Below are positions 1-8,845 of a stretch of DNA of 64,000 bases, in pieces. The stretch spans positions 102,851 through 166,850 of the forward strand of contig JAENZD010000004.1 of assembly GCA_016841445.1 (NCBI GenBank). The letters run 5' to 3'. Source of the stretch: Anaerolineaceae bacterium. GTDB taxonomy: Bacteria; Chloroflexota; Anaerolineae; Anaerolineales; Anaerolineaceae. Position 1 is the stretch's first letter. Every line of letters begins with the position of its first letter. A model generated the notes under the pieces. The model was not told the origin of the DNA and did not search any database. It saw nothing but the letters and a program-made list of their open reading frames with translations. The position numbers and the translations under genes were made by a program.

Positions 1-1926
1 TTAATTACTGCTCAAAACCTGGCAAAATCATTTGGACCGGATGACATTTTTGAAGGCATCTCCCTATCTATCCCAAAAGGGGCACGGATTGCGGTTGTCG
101 GCGCGAATGGCGTAGGGAAAACCACACTGCTGCGGATATTGATTGGGCAGGATTTTCCCAATAGAGGGTCTGTTCAGCAAGCCAAAGAATTAACCATTGG
201 TTATTTGCCGCAGGAAGCCACCCTGGTCAGTGAGGGCACGCTCTGGGAACACTGTCTGGCGGTTTTCCAAGACATTCTTGAGATGCAATCAGCATTGGAT
301 GACTGCATGCTGGCGATGTCTGATCCTGAAAAGGGAGAAGAAGCCGTCGCCAGGTATGGGATTTTAGAAGAGAAATTTGAACAGCGCGGCGGTTATACCT
401 ACGAAGTACAGATCAAGCAAACTTTATCCGGTTTGGGTTATGAAGAAGGTGATTACCACCGTCCCATCACGCAGCTTTCAGGCGGACAGCGTACCCGTGC
501 CATGCTGGCAAAACTGCTGTTGGAAAGCCCTGATGTGATGATGTTGGATGAGCCGACCAATCATCTCGATATCCAGGCAGTTGAGTGGTTGGAAGCTTTT
601 TTCAAGGACTGGGAAGGCGCGCTGGTGGTTGTCTCCCATGACCGCTATTTCCTGGACCAGGTCGCAGATACGATCTGGGAAATGACGCCATCTCTTGAGA
701 CATACCGCGGTAATTATTCCGCCTATTTACAACAGCGTGAAGAGCGCTATGCCCGACGCCTGGCTGAATATGAAGCACAAACAGCTTTTATTGAAAAAGA
801 GCAGGAATATATCCGAAGGAACATCGCCGGGCAAAATACCAACCAGGCCAAGGGACGCCAACGCCGGTTGGAAAGACTGCTGGAAGAATCACGTTTGGCA
901 CCGCCCCCCAATGAGCCGCGCCGGATGCATATTCACCTGAATACCCGGGGACGCTCCGGCGATCTCGTGCTGCGTACTCATAATTTACAGGTTGGTTACC
1001 ACGATGAAGGTAAACCCCTTTTTGACTGCCCGGATTTATTGCTGCAGCGGCAGGAGTGTGCTGCCATCATCGGCCCCAACGGTGCAGGCAAGACCACCTT
1101 TCTGAAGACGATCCTTGAAAAGATCCCGCCTTATACCGGGAAGGTACAGATGGGTGCCAGCCTGGTGGTCGGTTATTTTGCCCAGGCACATGAAGGGCTG
1201 AACCCGGAGAAATCTCTGATGCAGGAGATCAGCAGTATTGCCCCAAATATGCTGCCCGCAGAGGTCCGGCATTACCTGGCGAAATTCCTTTTCACCGGGG
1301 ATTCTGTGTTTCGGAAAGTCGGGACATTATCAGGGGGTGAGCGCGGCCGCCTGGCATTGGCCAAACTTTCCCTGACGGACGCCAACCTGCTGCTGCTGGA
1401 TGAGCCGACCAATCACCTTGACCTGCCCACCCAGGAAGTGCTGGAATCGGTGCTGTCGAATTTCCCGGGGACGATTTTGCTGGTTTCGCACGACCGCTAC
1501 CTGATCGATTCGCTGGCATCACAGATCTGGGAGGTTGAACCTCAGGGGAAGAGCCTGGTGGTGTTCAAAGGATCTTACACCCAGTACAAAGCTTACCAGC
1601 TGAGTATTCAAGAGCGAGAGAAGGATGCTCTTTCAGCAAAACCTGAAAAAACGCAGCAGCAGCACAAGGGTGAAAAAGAAGTGATAAACGATAAAAAGCT
1701 TTCTAAATTTGAAATGAAGAAGAAGCGGAAAAGGCAAACTGAAATCGAGAATTTGCTGCAAGACCTTGAGGCACAATTAGGATTGATCGCCAGTGAATTG
1801 GAAAACCCGCCATCACAGTCAGATGCTGTTTTGGCATTGGGAGAGCAATATGTGGATGTGCAGGAACAGATTGAGTCCCTGACAACCGAATGGGATGAGA
1901 TTGAACGGCAATTGGGGGATTCATAA
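1..1926 (+). CDS. ABC-F family ATPase (translation factor type), 5' end cut by window edge
   Basis: Soluble twin-cassette ATPase of the ABC-F family, whose members act on ribosomes rather than in membranes; the exact role (translation rescue, antibiotic protection) cannot be told from sequence. The reading frame is open from base 1, and the first visible residues already lie in the first beta strand, so only a few N-terminal residues should be missing. Visible (numbered from base 1): Walker A GANGVGKTT at 34-42, LSGGQ at 159-163, DEPTNHLD from 183, a charged inter-domain linker around 225-320, second Walker A GPNGAGKTT from 358, LSGGE near 443, second DEPTNHLD from 467, and a lysine/glutamate-rich C-terminal coiled coil from about 555. 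No membrane segment. An internal TTG at 139 is not the start because it lies after Walker A. A second, unrelated-looking ABC-F gene lies at 29332-30993. Confidence 0.93.
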   Translation, partial: LITAQNLAKSFGPDDIFEGISLSIPKGARIAVVGANGVGKTTLLRILIGQDFPNRGSVQQAKELTIGYLPQEATLVSEGTLWEHCLAVFQDILEMQSALDDCMLAMSDPEKGEEAVARYGILEEKFEQRGGYTYEVQIKQTLSGLGYEEGDYHRPITQLSGGQRTRAMLAKLLLESPDVMMLDEPTNHLDIQAVEWLEAFFKDWEGALVVVSHDRYFLDQVADTIWEMTPSLETYRGNYSAYLQQREERYARRLAEYEAQTAFIEKEQEYIRRNIAGQNTNQAKGRQRRLERLLEESRLAPPPNEPRRMHIHLNTRGRSGDLVLRTHNLQVGYHDEGKPLFDCPDLLLQRQECAAIIGPNGAGKTTFLKTILEKIPPYTGKVQMGASLVVGYFAQAHEGLNPEKSLMQEISSIAPNMLPAEVRHYLAKFLFTGDSVFRKVGTLSGGERGRLALAKLSLTDANLLLLDEPTNHLDLPTQEVLESVLSNFPGTILLVSHDRYLIDSLASQIWEVEPQGKSLVVFKGSYTQYKAYQLSIQEREKDALSAKPEKTQQQHKGEKEVINDKKLSKFEMKKKRKRQTEIENLLQDLEAQLGLIASELENPPSQSDAVLALGEQYVDVQEQIESLTTEWDEIERQLGDS

Positions 1927-1990
1927 GCATTTATTCTCAATGAAGATCATTGTGATGAAAACGTGATCACAAGGTAGAGGGAATCGGTAG

Positions 1991-2010
1991 GGGCTCGGCA
2001 CGCCGAGCCC
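1991..2010. terminator. GC-rich palindrome between convergent genes
   Basis: A 9-bp perfect inverted repeat (GGGCTCGGC with GCCGAGCCC, 2-base centre) sits between the converging ABC-F and ADP-ribosylglycohydrolase genes. It has no U-tract on either side, so it may be a bidirectional terminator or a REP-like element. A weaker inverted repeat (TTGTGAT/ATCACAA) lies at 1950-1972. Confidence 0.4.
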
Positions 2011-2063
2011 GTATGACATTTGGCTTATTAATTTATCTGTAATTTTACTGGGATAAACTTTAA

Positions 2064-2834
2064 TTACTTTTCCTTACACCATCTACGAAAATCGTCAATG
2101 ATCTGCAAAAACTCATCCGGCAGGTAGGTGCGCCCTTTTTTTGCGATGTGATCCGGGATACCGTAGCAGGCTTCGGCAATCCCGCCGGTGATGCAGGCGA
2201 TGGTGTCGCTGTCACCCCCAATGGAAATCGCTTTGCGGATCGCATCTTCAAAATCCTCCGACTCAAGGAATGCAATGATCGCTTCGGGCACGGATCCCTG
2301 GCAGGAGACATCAAAGCTGTAGTCCGGTCGGATCTCAGCCAGGCTGCGGTCCAGGTTGTAGCCAAAGCGATGGCTGATCTCTGCGCGGATGTCTTCATGG
2401 GATGCTTCCTGGCGCGCCATCAGGATCGCCAATGCCGTGGATTGGGCACCTTTGATGCCCTCCGGGTGGTTGTGAGTCACCGCGGCACAGCGCTCAGCTT
2501 CAGATAGAACTTCTTCTACCGTATCAAAAGCAAACCCTACCGGGCTGACCCGCATGGCGGAGCCATTGCCCCAGCTGTTGTAGGGCTGCGGATCTTTATT
2601 CCAAATCCACTTTCGAAAATGACCGCCGTAGCCCCTGCCAGGATAGCGACGGGCAAAATCCTGGAAAGCTTGGGTGTAATCCCCGTCCGTCATCAGCGCT
2701 TTGGCAGCAGCCGCTGTCAGGACGGTGTCATCTGTGAAGAAACATTCTTCTTTGAGAAATTTAAATTCTGTGGTCTTGATATTATGCCATTCATACACGG
2801 AGCCAACAATATCACCGATCATTGCACCAAGCAT
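2064..2834 (-). CDS. ADP-ribosylglycohydrolase family protein
   Basis: Predicted hydrolase of the DraG/ARH family, which removes ADP-ribose from proteins or small molecules using two magnesium ions. Visible signatures are GDIVGSVYEW at 7-16, the metal-binding TDDT at 34-37 and GGDSDT at 206-211 followed by a glycine/alanine-rich helix. The protein is 256 residues, normal for the family. The open frame runs further upstream, but I start it at the ATG at 2834 because AGGAGGGA lies just before it and the upstream extension overlaps the dehydrogenase gene. It is the last gene of a four-gene minus-strand run, 44 bases after the wecC-like gene; the neighbours make polysaccharide, so it may simply share their transcript. 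The substrate is unknown. Confidence 0.9.
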   Translation of the reverse strand: MLGAMIGDIVGSVYEWHNIKTTEFKFLKEECFFTDDTVLTAAAAKALMTDGDYTQAFQDFARRYPGRGYGGHFRKWIWNKDPQPYNSWGNGSAMRVSPVGFAFDTVEEVLSEAERCAAVTHNHPEGIKGAQSTALAILMARQEASHEDIRAEISHRFGYNLDRSLAEIRPDYSFDVSCQGSVPEAIIAFLESEDFEDAIRKAISIGGDSDTIACITGGIAEACYGIPDHIAKKGRTYLPDEFLQIIDDFRRWCKEK

Positions 2835-2878
2835 ATTCCCTCCTGAAAGGAACCTTTTCTTATGGACTAAAATCTTGC

Positions 2879-4153
2879 CTAATACTTCCTGGCGAGTCCG
2901 TTGAACCGGAATCCGGCTGTTTCCCACGCCTCTTTTTTCCAGCCCCGGACAGCATCGAATACCAGGTCTGCGTGGGTTTTATCCTGAATTTGCAAGGGAT
3001 CAAGGGCCTTGAACTGGTCATGACCCACCGCCAAGACAACCACGTCGGCATCAACCAGGGCGGATTCCAGGCTGTCAACTTGCGTGATCCCGGGCAGGCC
3101 TGCATTCAAACGATAAGGCTCGTAAGAATAGAGTGTCGCGCCGGCATTGATGAGATGTTGCGCCAGTTCCACTGCCGGGCTCTCCCGCAGGTCATCCACG
3201 TTGGGTTTAAAAGCCAGCCCCAAAAAGGCGACTGTTTTTCCTTCCAGCCCCCCAGCAGCTTTTTGGATCAATCCCGCCACAAATGCCGGTTGTTCGTCAT
3301 TAACCTGCCGGGCTTGCTTGATAAGCTGGGCATCTTCCGGGTCGACTTCTACCAGGAACCAGGGGTCCACGCTGATGCAGTGGCCGCCCACCCCCACACC
3401 GGGGTTCAAGATCTCAACCCGCGGGTGCAGGTTGGCAATCCCGATCGCTTCCCAAATATCCACATCAAAAGCCTGTGCCAGTCTTGAAAATTCATTGGCG
3501 ATCGCGATGTTGATATCGCGTGAGGTGTTCTCCATCAGCTTGACCATTTCAGCGGTGGTGGCATCGGTCAGGATGATATCGCCCTTAACAAATGTGCGGT
3601 AAAGATCCCGTCCTGCTTCGGCTGATGCCCGGTTCACACCACCGATGACGCGCGGGTTGTCGACCAGCTCACGCAGGATCCGACCCGGCAGCACTCGTTC
3701 CGGCGAATAAGCCAGCAGGAAGTCCTCACCGCTTTTCATCCCGCTTTTCTCCAGGATCGGCGCAACAATATCGAGGGTTGTGCGAGGGGGAGAGGTGGAT
3801 TCAAGGATCACCAGGTTGCCTGGCTTGAGATGAGGCAGGATGGATTCTGCAGCACTAACAACTGCCCTGAGGTCAGCGCGTTTATCCTCATAGAAAGGGG
3901 TTGGGACGGCGATGATAAAAGCGTCAGCAGGTTTGACCGATTCGGATGCCGACAGGTGGCCGCTGCCAACTGCACTGACATATAAATCCTGCAATCCGGG
4001 TTCAAAGATATGCAGCTTTCCGGCTAGCAGTCCCTTGATAATAGCTGTGTTAATATCCATGCCGGTCACCTGCACGCCTTTGCTGGCAAAGACGCTGGCT
4101 GTCGGCAGACCGATGTAACCCATCCCAATCACACACAGTGTGTTAAATTTCAC
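2879..4153 (-). CDS. wecC: UDP-N-acetyl-D-mannosamine dehydrogenase-like nucleotide-sugar dehydrogenase
   Basis: NAD-dependent four-electron oxidation of a UDP-sugar C6 to a uronic acid, here most like UDP-ManNAc dehydrogenase (WecC), supplying uronic residues for surface polysaccharide. The 424-residue length fits. It has the N-terminal nucleotide-binding GMGYIG at 10-15, VPTPF in the first domain, the catalytic cysteine C259 inside GVGGHCI, then DPWF and the C-terminal FGLAFKPNVDDLRESPA-type segment. The close resemblance of C259 surroundings (HPRV, GGHC, VDPWF) to WecC favours UDP-ManNAc over UDP-glucose, but the substrate is an inference. It lies downstream of the sugar phosphotransferase (89-base gap) and upstream of the ADP-ribosylglycohydrolase. 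Confidence 0.9.
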   Translation of the reverse strand: MKFNTLCVIGMGYIGLPTASVFASKGVQVTGMDINTAIIKGLLAGKLHIFEPGLQDLYVSAVGSGHLSASESVKPADAFIIAVPTPFYEDKRADLRAVVSAAESILPHLKPGNLVILESTSPPRTTLDIVAPILEKSGMKSGEDFLLAYSPERVLPGRILRELVDNPRVIGGVNRASAEAGRDLYRTFVKGDIILTDATTAEMVKLMENTSRDINIAIANEFSRLAQAFDVDIWEAIGIANLHPRVEILNPGVGVGGHCISVDPWFLVEVDPEDAQLIKQARQVNDEQPAFVAGLIQKAAGGLEGKTVAFLGLAFKPNVDDLRESPAVELAQHLINAGATLYSYEPYRLNAGLPGITQVDSLESALVDADVVVLAVGHDQFKALDPLQIQDKTHADLVFDAVRGWKKEAWETAGFRFNGLARKY

Positions 4154-4242
4154 TGTTAGAATCCTTTTATTAAATAAATGAATGGTATTTCAACTTGAGC
4201 AGAATTTTACCTTAAATCCGGGGAAGCATTTGATAAACAGGT

Positions 4243-5685
4243 TTATAATCCATTTCCGCTGATAATGACCCAAACGGTTTTGATCATAATATAAATATCC
4301 AGCCAAATCGACCAGTTGCTGATGTAATATTCGTCCAACTGCAGGCGTTCCTTGAAGGACGTAGCATTTCGCCCCATCACCTGCCACCAGCCGGTGATCC
4401 CGGGTTTGACCTTCAGGATGATTTGCGCGTATTCACCCATGGCGGTCAGCTCCCGAGGGAGGAAACTACGCGGACCTATCAGGTTCATATCGCCTTTCAG
4501 GACGTTGAAGAATTGAGGCATTTCATCCAGGCTGTAACGACGAAGGAATCTACCGACCCGTGTGACCCTGGGGTCTTTGCTGAGCTTATGGAATTCCTCG
4601 AATTCCTGGTTTGCCTGGGCATCACTGTCAAGCAAGTTTTCAAGCATTTGTTCCGAATCATGGTGCATTGTCCGAAATTTTAGGCTGTCAAACAGCTCAC
4701 CATTCTCGCCCAGACGTTTTTGCTTGTAAAAAATGGGACCTTTCGAATCGATCCTGATCAGCAGTGCAAGAAGTAAGAAGACTGGCCAGGAAACCAAAAG
4801 CAATAAGATCGTAAGGAACATATCCAGGACGCGTTTAATGATGGTTTCCTGTTTGTTTAAAAGGTGGTAGTTTGTCTCAATGGCCAGTGTGCCATGCAGG
4901 TCAATTGTCCTGACCCATAAAGATCCAAAGGGGGATGTTTTCAGGACGAACATGATATTGGGGAAAACATCTCTCATCCAGTGGAAATTTGAAGAGGTTA
5001 CCTCCTCCATGGAATCGGTAAAGACCACATGTTTGATATTCGATTTTGTGGCCAGGTTCTGAAGTTCCTCTTTGGAAGGTACGACCTGAACGCCTTGAAT
5101 AGGCTGGGTCGCTTTGAGGTTTGGATCAAAATAGAAAACCGGGCGGAAACCTAACCGTCGGTTCTGGAATAATTTGTCAATCACAGGAGCGGCGCGTTCT
5201 TCTGATCCGATGACGACCATGGGGATTCCCCACCAATTGAAACGGGAAAATCGGTTGCGTAAAGCAAACCGGCCCAACATCATGAGGAGGATGGAAAGCG
5301 GCCAACTTAAAAGGAAAATGAAACGGGAATAAGCTTCACCGAGCTGCTGCAAGAAAAGGAAAACGCCCAGGAAGACAGATGCCAGCGAGACGACATATAA
5401 AATTTTCTGCATTTCATGGACAGCTGCCAATCCGAACCCGGGATATAAGCCGTTCATCCAGGTCAGGACGATACTGAAAATCAGAAATAAGATCAATCCA
5501 TTCAGAATGAGAGACCAATGGATAACACCCCCCATGACGGGTATCAGTAAAAACCTGACGCTGGTTGCCAGCAAAACTGCCATGCTGATGGTGATGATAT
5601 CCACCAGGACCAGCAGTAAATTGACAACCTGGTTCCGGTTATGCAGGAAAGCAGTCCTTAATTTAGGTTTTCCATTACCTGCCAT
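4243..5685 (-). CDS. Polyprenyl-phosphate glycosyl-1-phosphate transferase (WbaP-like initiating enzyme)
   Basis: Membrane enzyme that starts repeat-unit synthesis by moving a sugar-1-phosphate from a nucleotide sugar to undecaprenyl phosphate. The 480-residue protein has several N-terminal transmembrane helices (within residues 15-130), a soluble nucleotide-fold middle part with VIGSEE, and the C-terminal bacterial sugar transferase domain from about 284: KRVLDMF, a hydrophobic re-entrant segment, FYKQKRLGENG, LKFRTM, and the conserved GLIGPR/PGITGWWQV-type region near the end. This is the full-length WbaP architecture rather than the minimal PglC form. ATG at 5685 is preceded by AGGA. It begins 12 bases after the glycosyltransferase gene ends, so the two are probably cotranscribed. 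Confidence 0.93.
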   Translation of the reverse strand: MAGNGKPKLRTAFLHNRNQVVNLLLVLVDIITISMAVLLATSVRFLLIPVMGGVIHWSLILNGLILFLIFSIVLTWMNGLYPGFGLAAVHEMQKILYVVSLASVFLGVFLFLQQLGEAYSRFIFLLSWPLSILLMMLGRFALRNRFSRFNWWGIPMVVIGSEERAAPVIDKLFQNRRLGFRPVFYFDPNLKATQPIQGVQVVPSKEELQNLATKSNIKHVVFTDSMEEVTSSNFHWMRDVFPNIMFVLKTSPFGSLWVRTIDLHGTLAIETNYHLLNKQETIIKRVLDMFLTILLLLVSWPVFLLLALLIRIDSKGPIFYKQKRLGENGELFDSLKFRTMHHDSEQMLENLLDSDAQANQEFEEFHKLSKDPRVTRVGRFLRRYSLDEMPQFFNVLKGDMNLIGPRSFLPRELTAMGEYAQIILKVKPGITGWWQVMGRNATSFKERLQLDEYYISNWSIWLDIYIMIKTVWVIISGNGL

Positions 5686-5697
5686 ATGATTTATATC

Positions 5698-6510
5698 CTA
5701 ATTGCTTTTTCTATTATCATAACACCGAGTGATATTTCCGCGATATTTGACCAGCATTTTTACCGCACTCAGGATATGCTGGAAATTCGCTCGACTGAAA
5801 AGTTGATTGCGACCAGCTGCAATATGGGCATGATAAGCCTGGGCTTCAGGCACATAACATACTTTCCAGCCCTTCTGCCACATCCGGCAGCACAGATCCT
5901 CATCCTCAAAGTACATCCTAAAGCGCTCATCCATCAAGCCAACCTCGTCAAGGGTTTTCTTACGCAGGAGTAAAACCGCGCCGGTCAGCCAGTTGACATT
6001 CGTGATACCTTCGAACATGGTGTCTGTCATCAAGTACTGCGCAACGAGGGATGATCGCGGAAACAAACGATCAATATGAAAGGCTCGCATGATGAGAACC
6101 GGGAAGGAAGCAAAGCGGCGTCGTGAAGGCTGGACGGACCCATCCATATTGAGCAGTTGGGGGCCTGCTGCGCCAATCTTTTTGTCGGCTTCCATGGCTT
6201 TGACCAGGGTTTTCAGCATACCCGGGAGGCAGACAACATCCGGGTTGAGGAGTAAGTAATAATCAAAACCGGCGTGTTGCCGTATCACATGGTTGATATT
6301 TTCAGCAAATCCCTTGGGGTGCTGGTTTTCAATAAGATGAATATCAGGAGCGTGCTTAAGGATCCATGCTTTGACAGCATCATCCGGGAGGTTGTTAATG
6401 ACAAACACCTCTACGGGTTGATCATTTGATATCACCGAAAATGACTCGAGGGCTTTCCTGATCATCTCACCGTGTGCATGGTTGATGGTTATTGCAGCTA
6501 TTTTGATCAT
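5698..6510 (-). CDS. Glycosyltransferase family 2 (rhamnosyltransferase-like)
   Basis: Cytoplasmic GT-A-fold enzyme predicted to add a sugar to a lipid-linked glycan. In 270 residues it shows the N-terminal nucleotide-binding strand, a substrate loop with HPKGFAENIN, LLLNPDV in place of the DxD metal motif, WLTGAVLLLRK, and FEDEDLCCRM, a pattern typical of GT2 rhamnosyltransferase-like proteins. Donor and acceptor cannot be read from sequence. It is the first gene of the minus-strand polysaccharide group and is followed after 12 bases by the WbaP-like gene. Confidence 0.88.
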   Translation of the reverse strand: MIKIAAITINHAHGEMIRKALESFSVISNDQPVEVFVINNLPDDAVKAWILKHAPDIHLIENQHPKGFAENINHVIRQHAGFDYYLLLNPDVVCLPGMLKTLVKAMEADKKIGAAGPQLLNMDGSVQPSRRRFASFPVLIMRAFHIDRLFPRSSLVAQYLMTDTMFEGITNVNWLTGAVLLLRKKTLDEVGLMDERFRMYFEDEDLCCRMWQKGWKVCYVPEAQAYHAHIAAGRNQLFSRANFQHILSAVKMLVKYRGNITRCYDNRKSN

Positions 6511-6612
6511 TATTTATTTTTAGATGCTGTATAACTAAAATATTTCACCCCTGCGAAGTGCTTGTTGGAACAATGCATAAGGCTTGGTTTTATCATTGAC
6601 CCGGATAAAGCT

Positions 6613-6640
6613 ATTTTACCGTTTTGAGGTGATAATTCAA
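6613..6640 (-). promoter_or_regulatory. Candidate promoter for the glycosyltransferase/WbaP/wecC group
   Basis: On the minus strand a TTGAAT (6635-6640) and TAAAAT (6613-6618) are separated by 16 bases, about 100 bases upstream of the glycosyltransferase start. The gap 6511-6660 holds no credible gene. Confidence 0.4.
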
Positions 6641-6660
6641 TTTTACCATAGCGAGGAATT

Positions 6661-7308
6661 TCATCGCTCACCGCGCACCTCGGCTTGAAGCTGCGCATAA
6701 AACTTCACCAGGTAATTATGGCGTGCTTCTGCAAAGGATTTCCCGGTGTTGGTGAACATCCGGCTTTTGACCTTCTGCAGTTTGAAGAGGAATTCATGAT
6801 ATGAGGAATGGGGTTCACCGGGTTCTTTGATTCCTGTTTTAATGAACTGCTCGGAGGGTTCAGCATAGGCTGGCTCACCATCCAATGCAGCGTACGCAAT
6901 CGTCCTTGCAGCACCGATAGCCCCTAAAACATCTAATTTATCTGCGTCAAACAGGACTTTTGCTTCAATTGTGTGAGGTTTATCCTCTTTTCCACGGAAT
7001 CGGTGGGCCCGGATGCAGTGCTGTACAGCCAGGATTTTCTCATCCGGCCAGCCTTTTTCAATCAATATTTCACGGGCAAATATGGCAGAGGCAATATGAT
7101 GTTCAGCGCGGGCGTTTCCCTCAGCGCCGGGAGCACTCCCCACAGCGTCATGGAGGAGGGCTGCAGCCCGGATGATCTCCAGATCAGCACCTTCTACAGT
7201 ACCGATGCGTTCTGCAAGGCGGTAAACCCGCAACACGTGATCGAAGTCATGGACCGGGTCAGCCTCTGCATACCACTCGCGCGCCTCATCAATTGTGATC
7301 ATTTCCAT
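6661..7308 (-). CDS. HD-domain phosphohydrolase
   Basis: Predicted metal-dependent phosphohydrolase of the HD superfamily, cytoplasmic. The 215-residue protein has DFDHVLRVYRLA near residues 20-32, ALLHDAVG (the HD doublet) near 48-55, further histidines in AEHHIASA and QHCIRAHRF, and DADKLDVLGAIGAART, where the second conserved aspartate of the family lies. This arrangement matches the YedJ/PF01966-type single-domain HD proteins. The substrate is unknown. The start at 7308 has GGAG about 10 bases upstream; an ATG two codons later is possible. It follows a tiny membrane protein gene in the DUF3090-HutI run. Confidence 0.88.
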   Translation of the reverse strand: MEMITIDEAREWYAEADPVHDFDHVLRVYRLAERIGTVEGADLEIIRAAALLHDAVGSAPGAEGNARAEHHIASAIFAREILIEKGWPDEKILAVQHCIRAHRFRGKEDKPHTIEAKVLFDADKLDVLGAIGAARTIAYAALDGEPAYAEPSEQFIKTGIKEPGEPHSSYHEFLFKLQKVKSRMFTNTGKSFAEARHNYLVKFYAQLQAEVRGER

Positions 7309-7336
7309 TGAACGATGTCTCCAATGCTCGTAATGC

Positions 7337-7522
7337 TCAGCGGAATATAATATCTAAAAATCCAAATAAATAGCCTGCTATTAAGAAAGCTGCCAGGGTG
7401 ATCAAGACCACCCGCATAATTTTCCAGGCGAACTTGAGGATAAACCGCAGAAAGAAAACCCCGCCGAAAAGGAGCGCGCCTGCAGCGATCCAATAAAAGA
7501 AATTTGGTACATTTGCCATCAT
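7337..7522 (-). CDS. Small two-helix membrane protein, unknown function
   Basis: A 61-residue frame starting ATG ATG with GGTGGA upstream. It reads as two hydrophobic helices (about residues 8-28 and 35-55) separated by a short basic turn, and no known motif. The position, 39 bases after hutI and 28 before the HD gene, and the same strand, suggest a real gene in the run. A 78-codon frame overlapping it (7299-7535) is not hydrophobic and has no ribosome site, so I prefer this one. Confidence 0.55.
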   Translation of the reverse strand: MMANVPNFFYWIAAGALLFGGVFFLRFILKFAWKIMRVVLITLAAFLIAGYLFGFLDIIFR

Positions 7523-7561
7523 GGTTGCTATCCACCAGTCTTAATTATTACCAGGCAGCGT

Positions 7562-8833
7562 TCAGTTAACCGGAAAAATGCTGCCCCGTTTGACCACTAT
7601 GGATACAAGATTGGTGCCGAAACGATAACCAAGATGGCGAAAATTGTTAACGTTTAAAATGAGCAAATCAGCTTGTTTGCCTTTTTCAATTGACCCGACC
7701 TGTTGATGGCGGTTGATTGCAGCTGCAGCGTTAATTGTTGCTGCTGCGATAGCCTGGGCAGGTGTCAGGCGCATCTTGCGGCAAGCCAATGCCAGGATGA
7801 ACTGCATCGATTCGCACCAGGCTGTGCCAGGGTTGGTATCTGTGGCCAGGGCAAGCAGTCCACCTGCTTCAAGGATCGCTCTGGAGGGTGTGTATTCTTC
7901 TTCACCCAATCCAAATGGTGTGGCAGGGAGAGAAACCGCTACCGTATCAGTGTGTGCTAATGCCTGGATGTCCTGGGATGGTGTTTTCACCAGGTGATCT
8001 GCTGAGGTTGACCCCAATTCTGCCGCCAGGGAAGCACCACCCAGGTTCTCGAATTCATCGGCATGGATCTTGGTGGGAAAACCTAATTGATGTGCAGTTT
8101 GGAGGATCAGTCGGGACTGGGCCAGGTTGAATGCACCTTTCTCACAGAAAACATCCACAAACGGAAGCGGCCGATCAACCTTTCGCTCCTTCCACCAGGT
8201 ATGCAGGTCAGGCAGCATTTGATAGCAGATCAATTCAACATAGGCATCGGTGCGTCCTCTGAATTCTGGCGGGACAGCATGAGCAGCCAGGAAAGTAGGG
8301 ACCAATTCCAGGGGTCCTTCCCGGTCTAAAGTGAGGATTGCCTGGAGCTGCTTTAGTTCAGTTTCGAACGTAAGCCCATATCCGGTTTTGACTTCAGCTG
8401 TTGTGGTGCCGTGATAGAAAGCATTCTGAGACCGCTGGCGGGTTTGGTGAAGCAGATCATCCATAGATGCTGCCCGGGTTGCATCTACGGTTGAAAGGAT
8501 CCCACCACCTGCTTGCAGGATTTCCATGTAGGTTTTGCCCTTTAGACGCATTTCAAATTCAGCAGCCCGGTCCCCTGCCCAAACCAGATGGGTATGGGGG
8601 TCGACAAAGCCGGGCATGACGACATGTCCCTGCGCATCGAAAGTATTAAACCCCTTATATTTTTCGAGTAAGTGTTCTCCAGGTCCAACATCGATGATTG
8701 TTTCTCCCTGGACTGCCACTGCGCCTCCAGGAATAATACCAAGGTTTCCCAGGTTGTTTCCCCGCTGTGGGCCACCAGCCAGCGTTAACAGCTGGGAAGC
8801 GTTATGAATGAGGAGTTGATGATCGTTTGACAT
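7562..8833 (-). CDS. hutI: Imidazolonepropionase
   Basis: Third step of histidine degradation: hydrolysis of imidazolone-5-propionate to N-formimino-glutamate. Amidohydrolase fold with DPHTHLVW (metal ligands H80 and H82), the family-specific run AGDRAAEFEMRLKG, GGGI, EVKTGYGL, HADEF (substrate/metal histidine) and DTNPGT (metal aspartate). The length, 423 residues, is typical. I start at ATG 8833; a TTG 12 bases upstream is the other option and immediately follows the stop of the SCO1664 gene. No hutH, hutU or hutG lies nearby, so the rest of the pathway, if present, is elsewhere. Confidence 0.94.
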   Translation of the reverse strand: MSNDHQLLIHNASQLLTLAGGPQRGNNLGNLGIIPGGAVAVQGETIIDVGPGEHLLEKYKGFNTFDAQGHVVMPGFVDPHTHLVWAGDRAAEFEMRLKGKTYMEILQAGGGILSTVDATRAASMDDLLHQTRQRSQNAFYHGTTTAEVKTGYGLTFETELKQLQAILTLDREGPLELVPTFLAAHAVPPEFRGRTDAYVELICYQMLPDLHTWWKERKVDRPLPFVDVFCEKGAFNLAQSRLILQTAHQLGFPTKIHADEFENLGGASLAAELGSTSADHLVKTPSQDIQALAHTDTVAVSLPATPFGLGEEEYTPSRAILEAGGLLALATDTNPGTAWCESMQFILALACRKMRLTPAQAIAAATINAAAAINRHQQVGSIEKGKQADLLILNVNNFRHLGYRFGTNLVSIVVKRGSIFPVN

Positions 8834-8845
8834 GATTGTATCCAA

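Noticed and set aside
139..141. TTG at 139 as start of the first ABC-F gene
   Set aside because: The frame is open back to base 1 and encodes Walker A before this codon; the true start lies outside the window.
2822..3487. 221-codon plus-strand frame antisense to the wecC-like gene
   Set aside because: No ribosome site or known motif; it lies over a well supported gene. I treated it as an antisense shadow.
5686..5973. Plus-strand 95-codon frame over the glycosyltransferase
   Set aside because: Antisense to a clear GT2 gene; no support.
6510..6698. 62-codon minus-strand frame between the glycosyltransferase and the HD protein
   Set aside because: No ribosome site and no motif; the promoter for the glycosyltransferase group lies inside it.
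7299..7535. 78-codon frame overlapping the small membrane protein
   Set aside because: Not hydrophobic, no ribosome site; the 61-codon frame reads as two membrane helices and is better.
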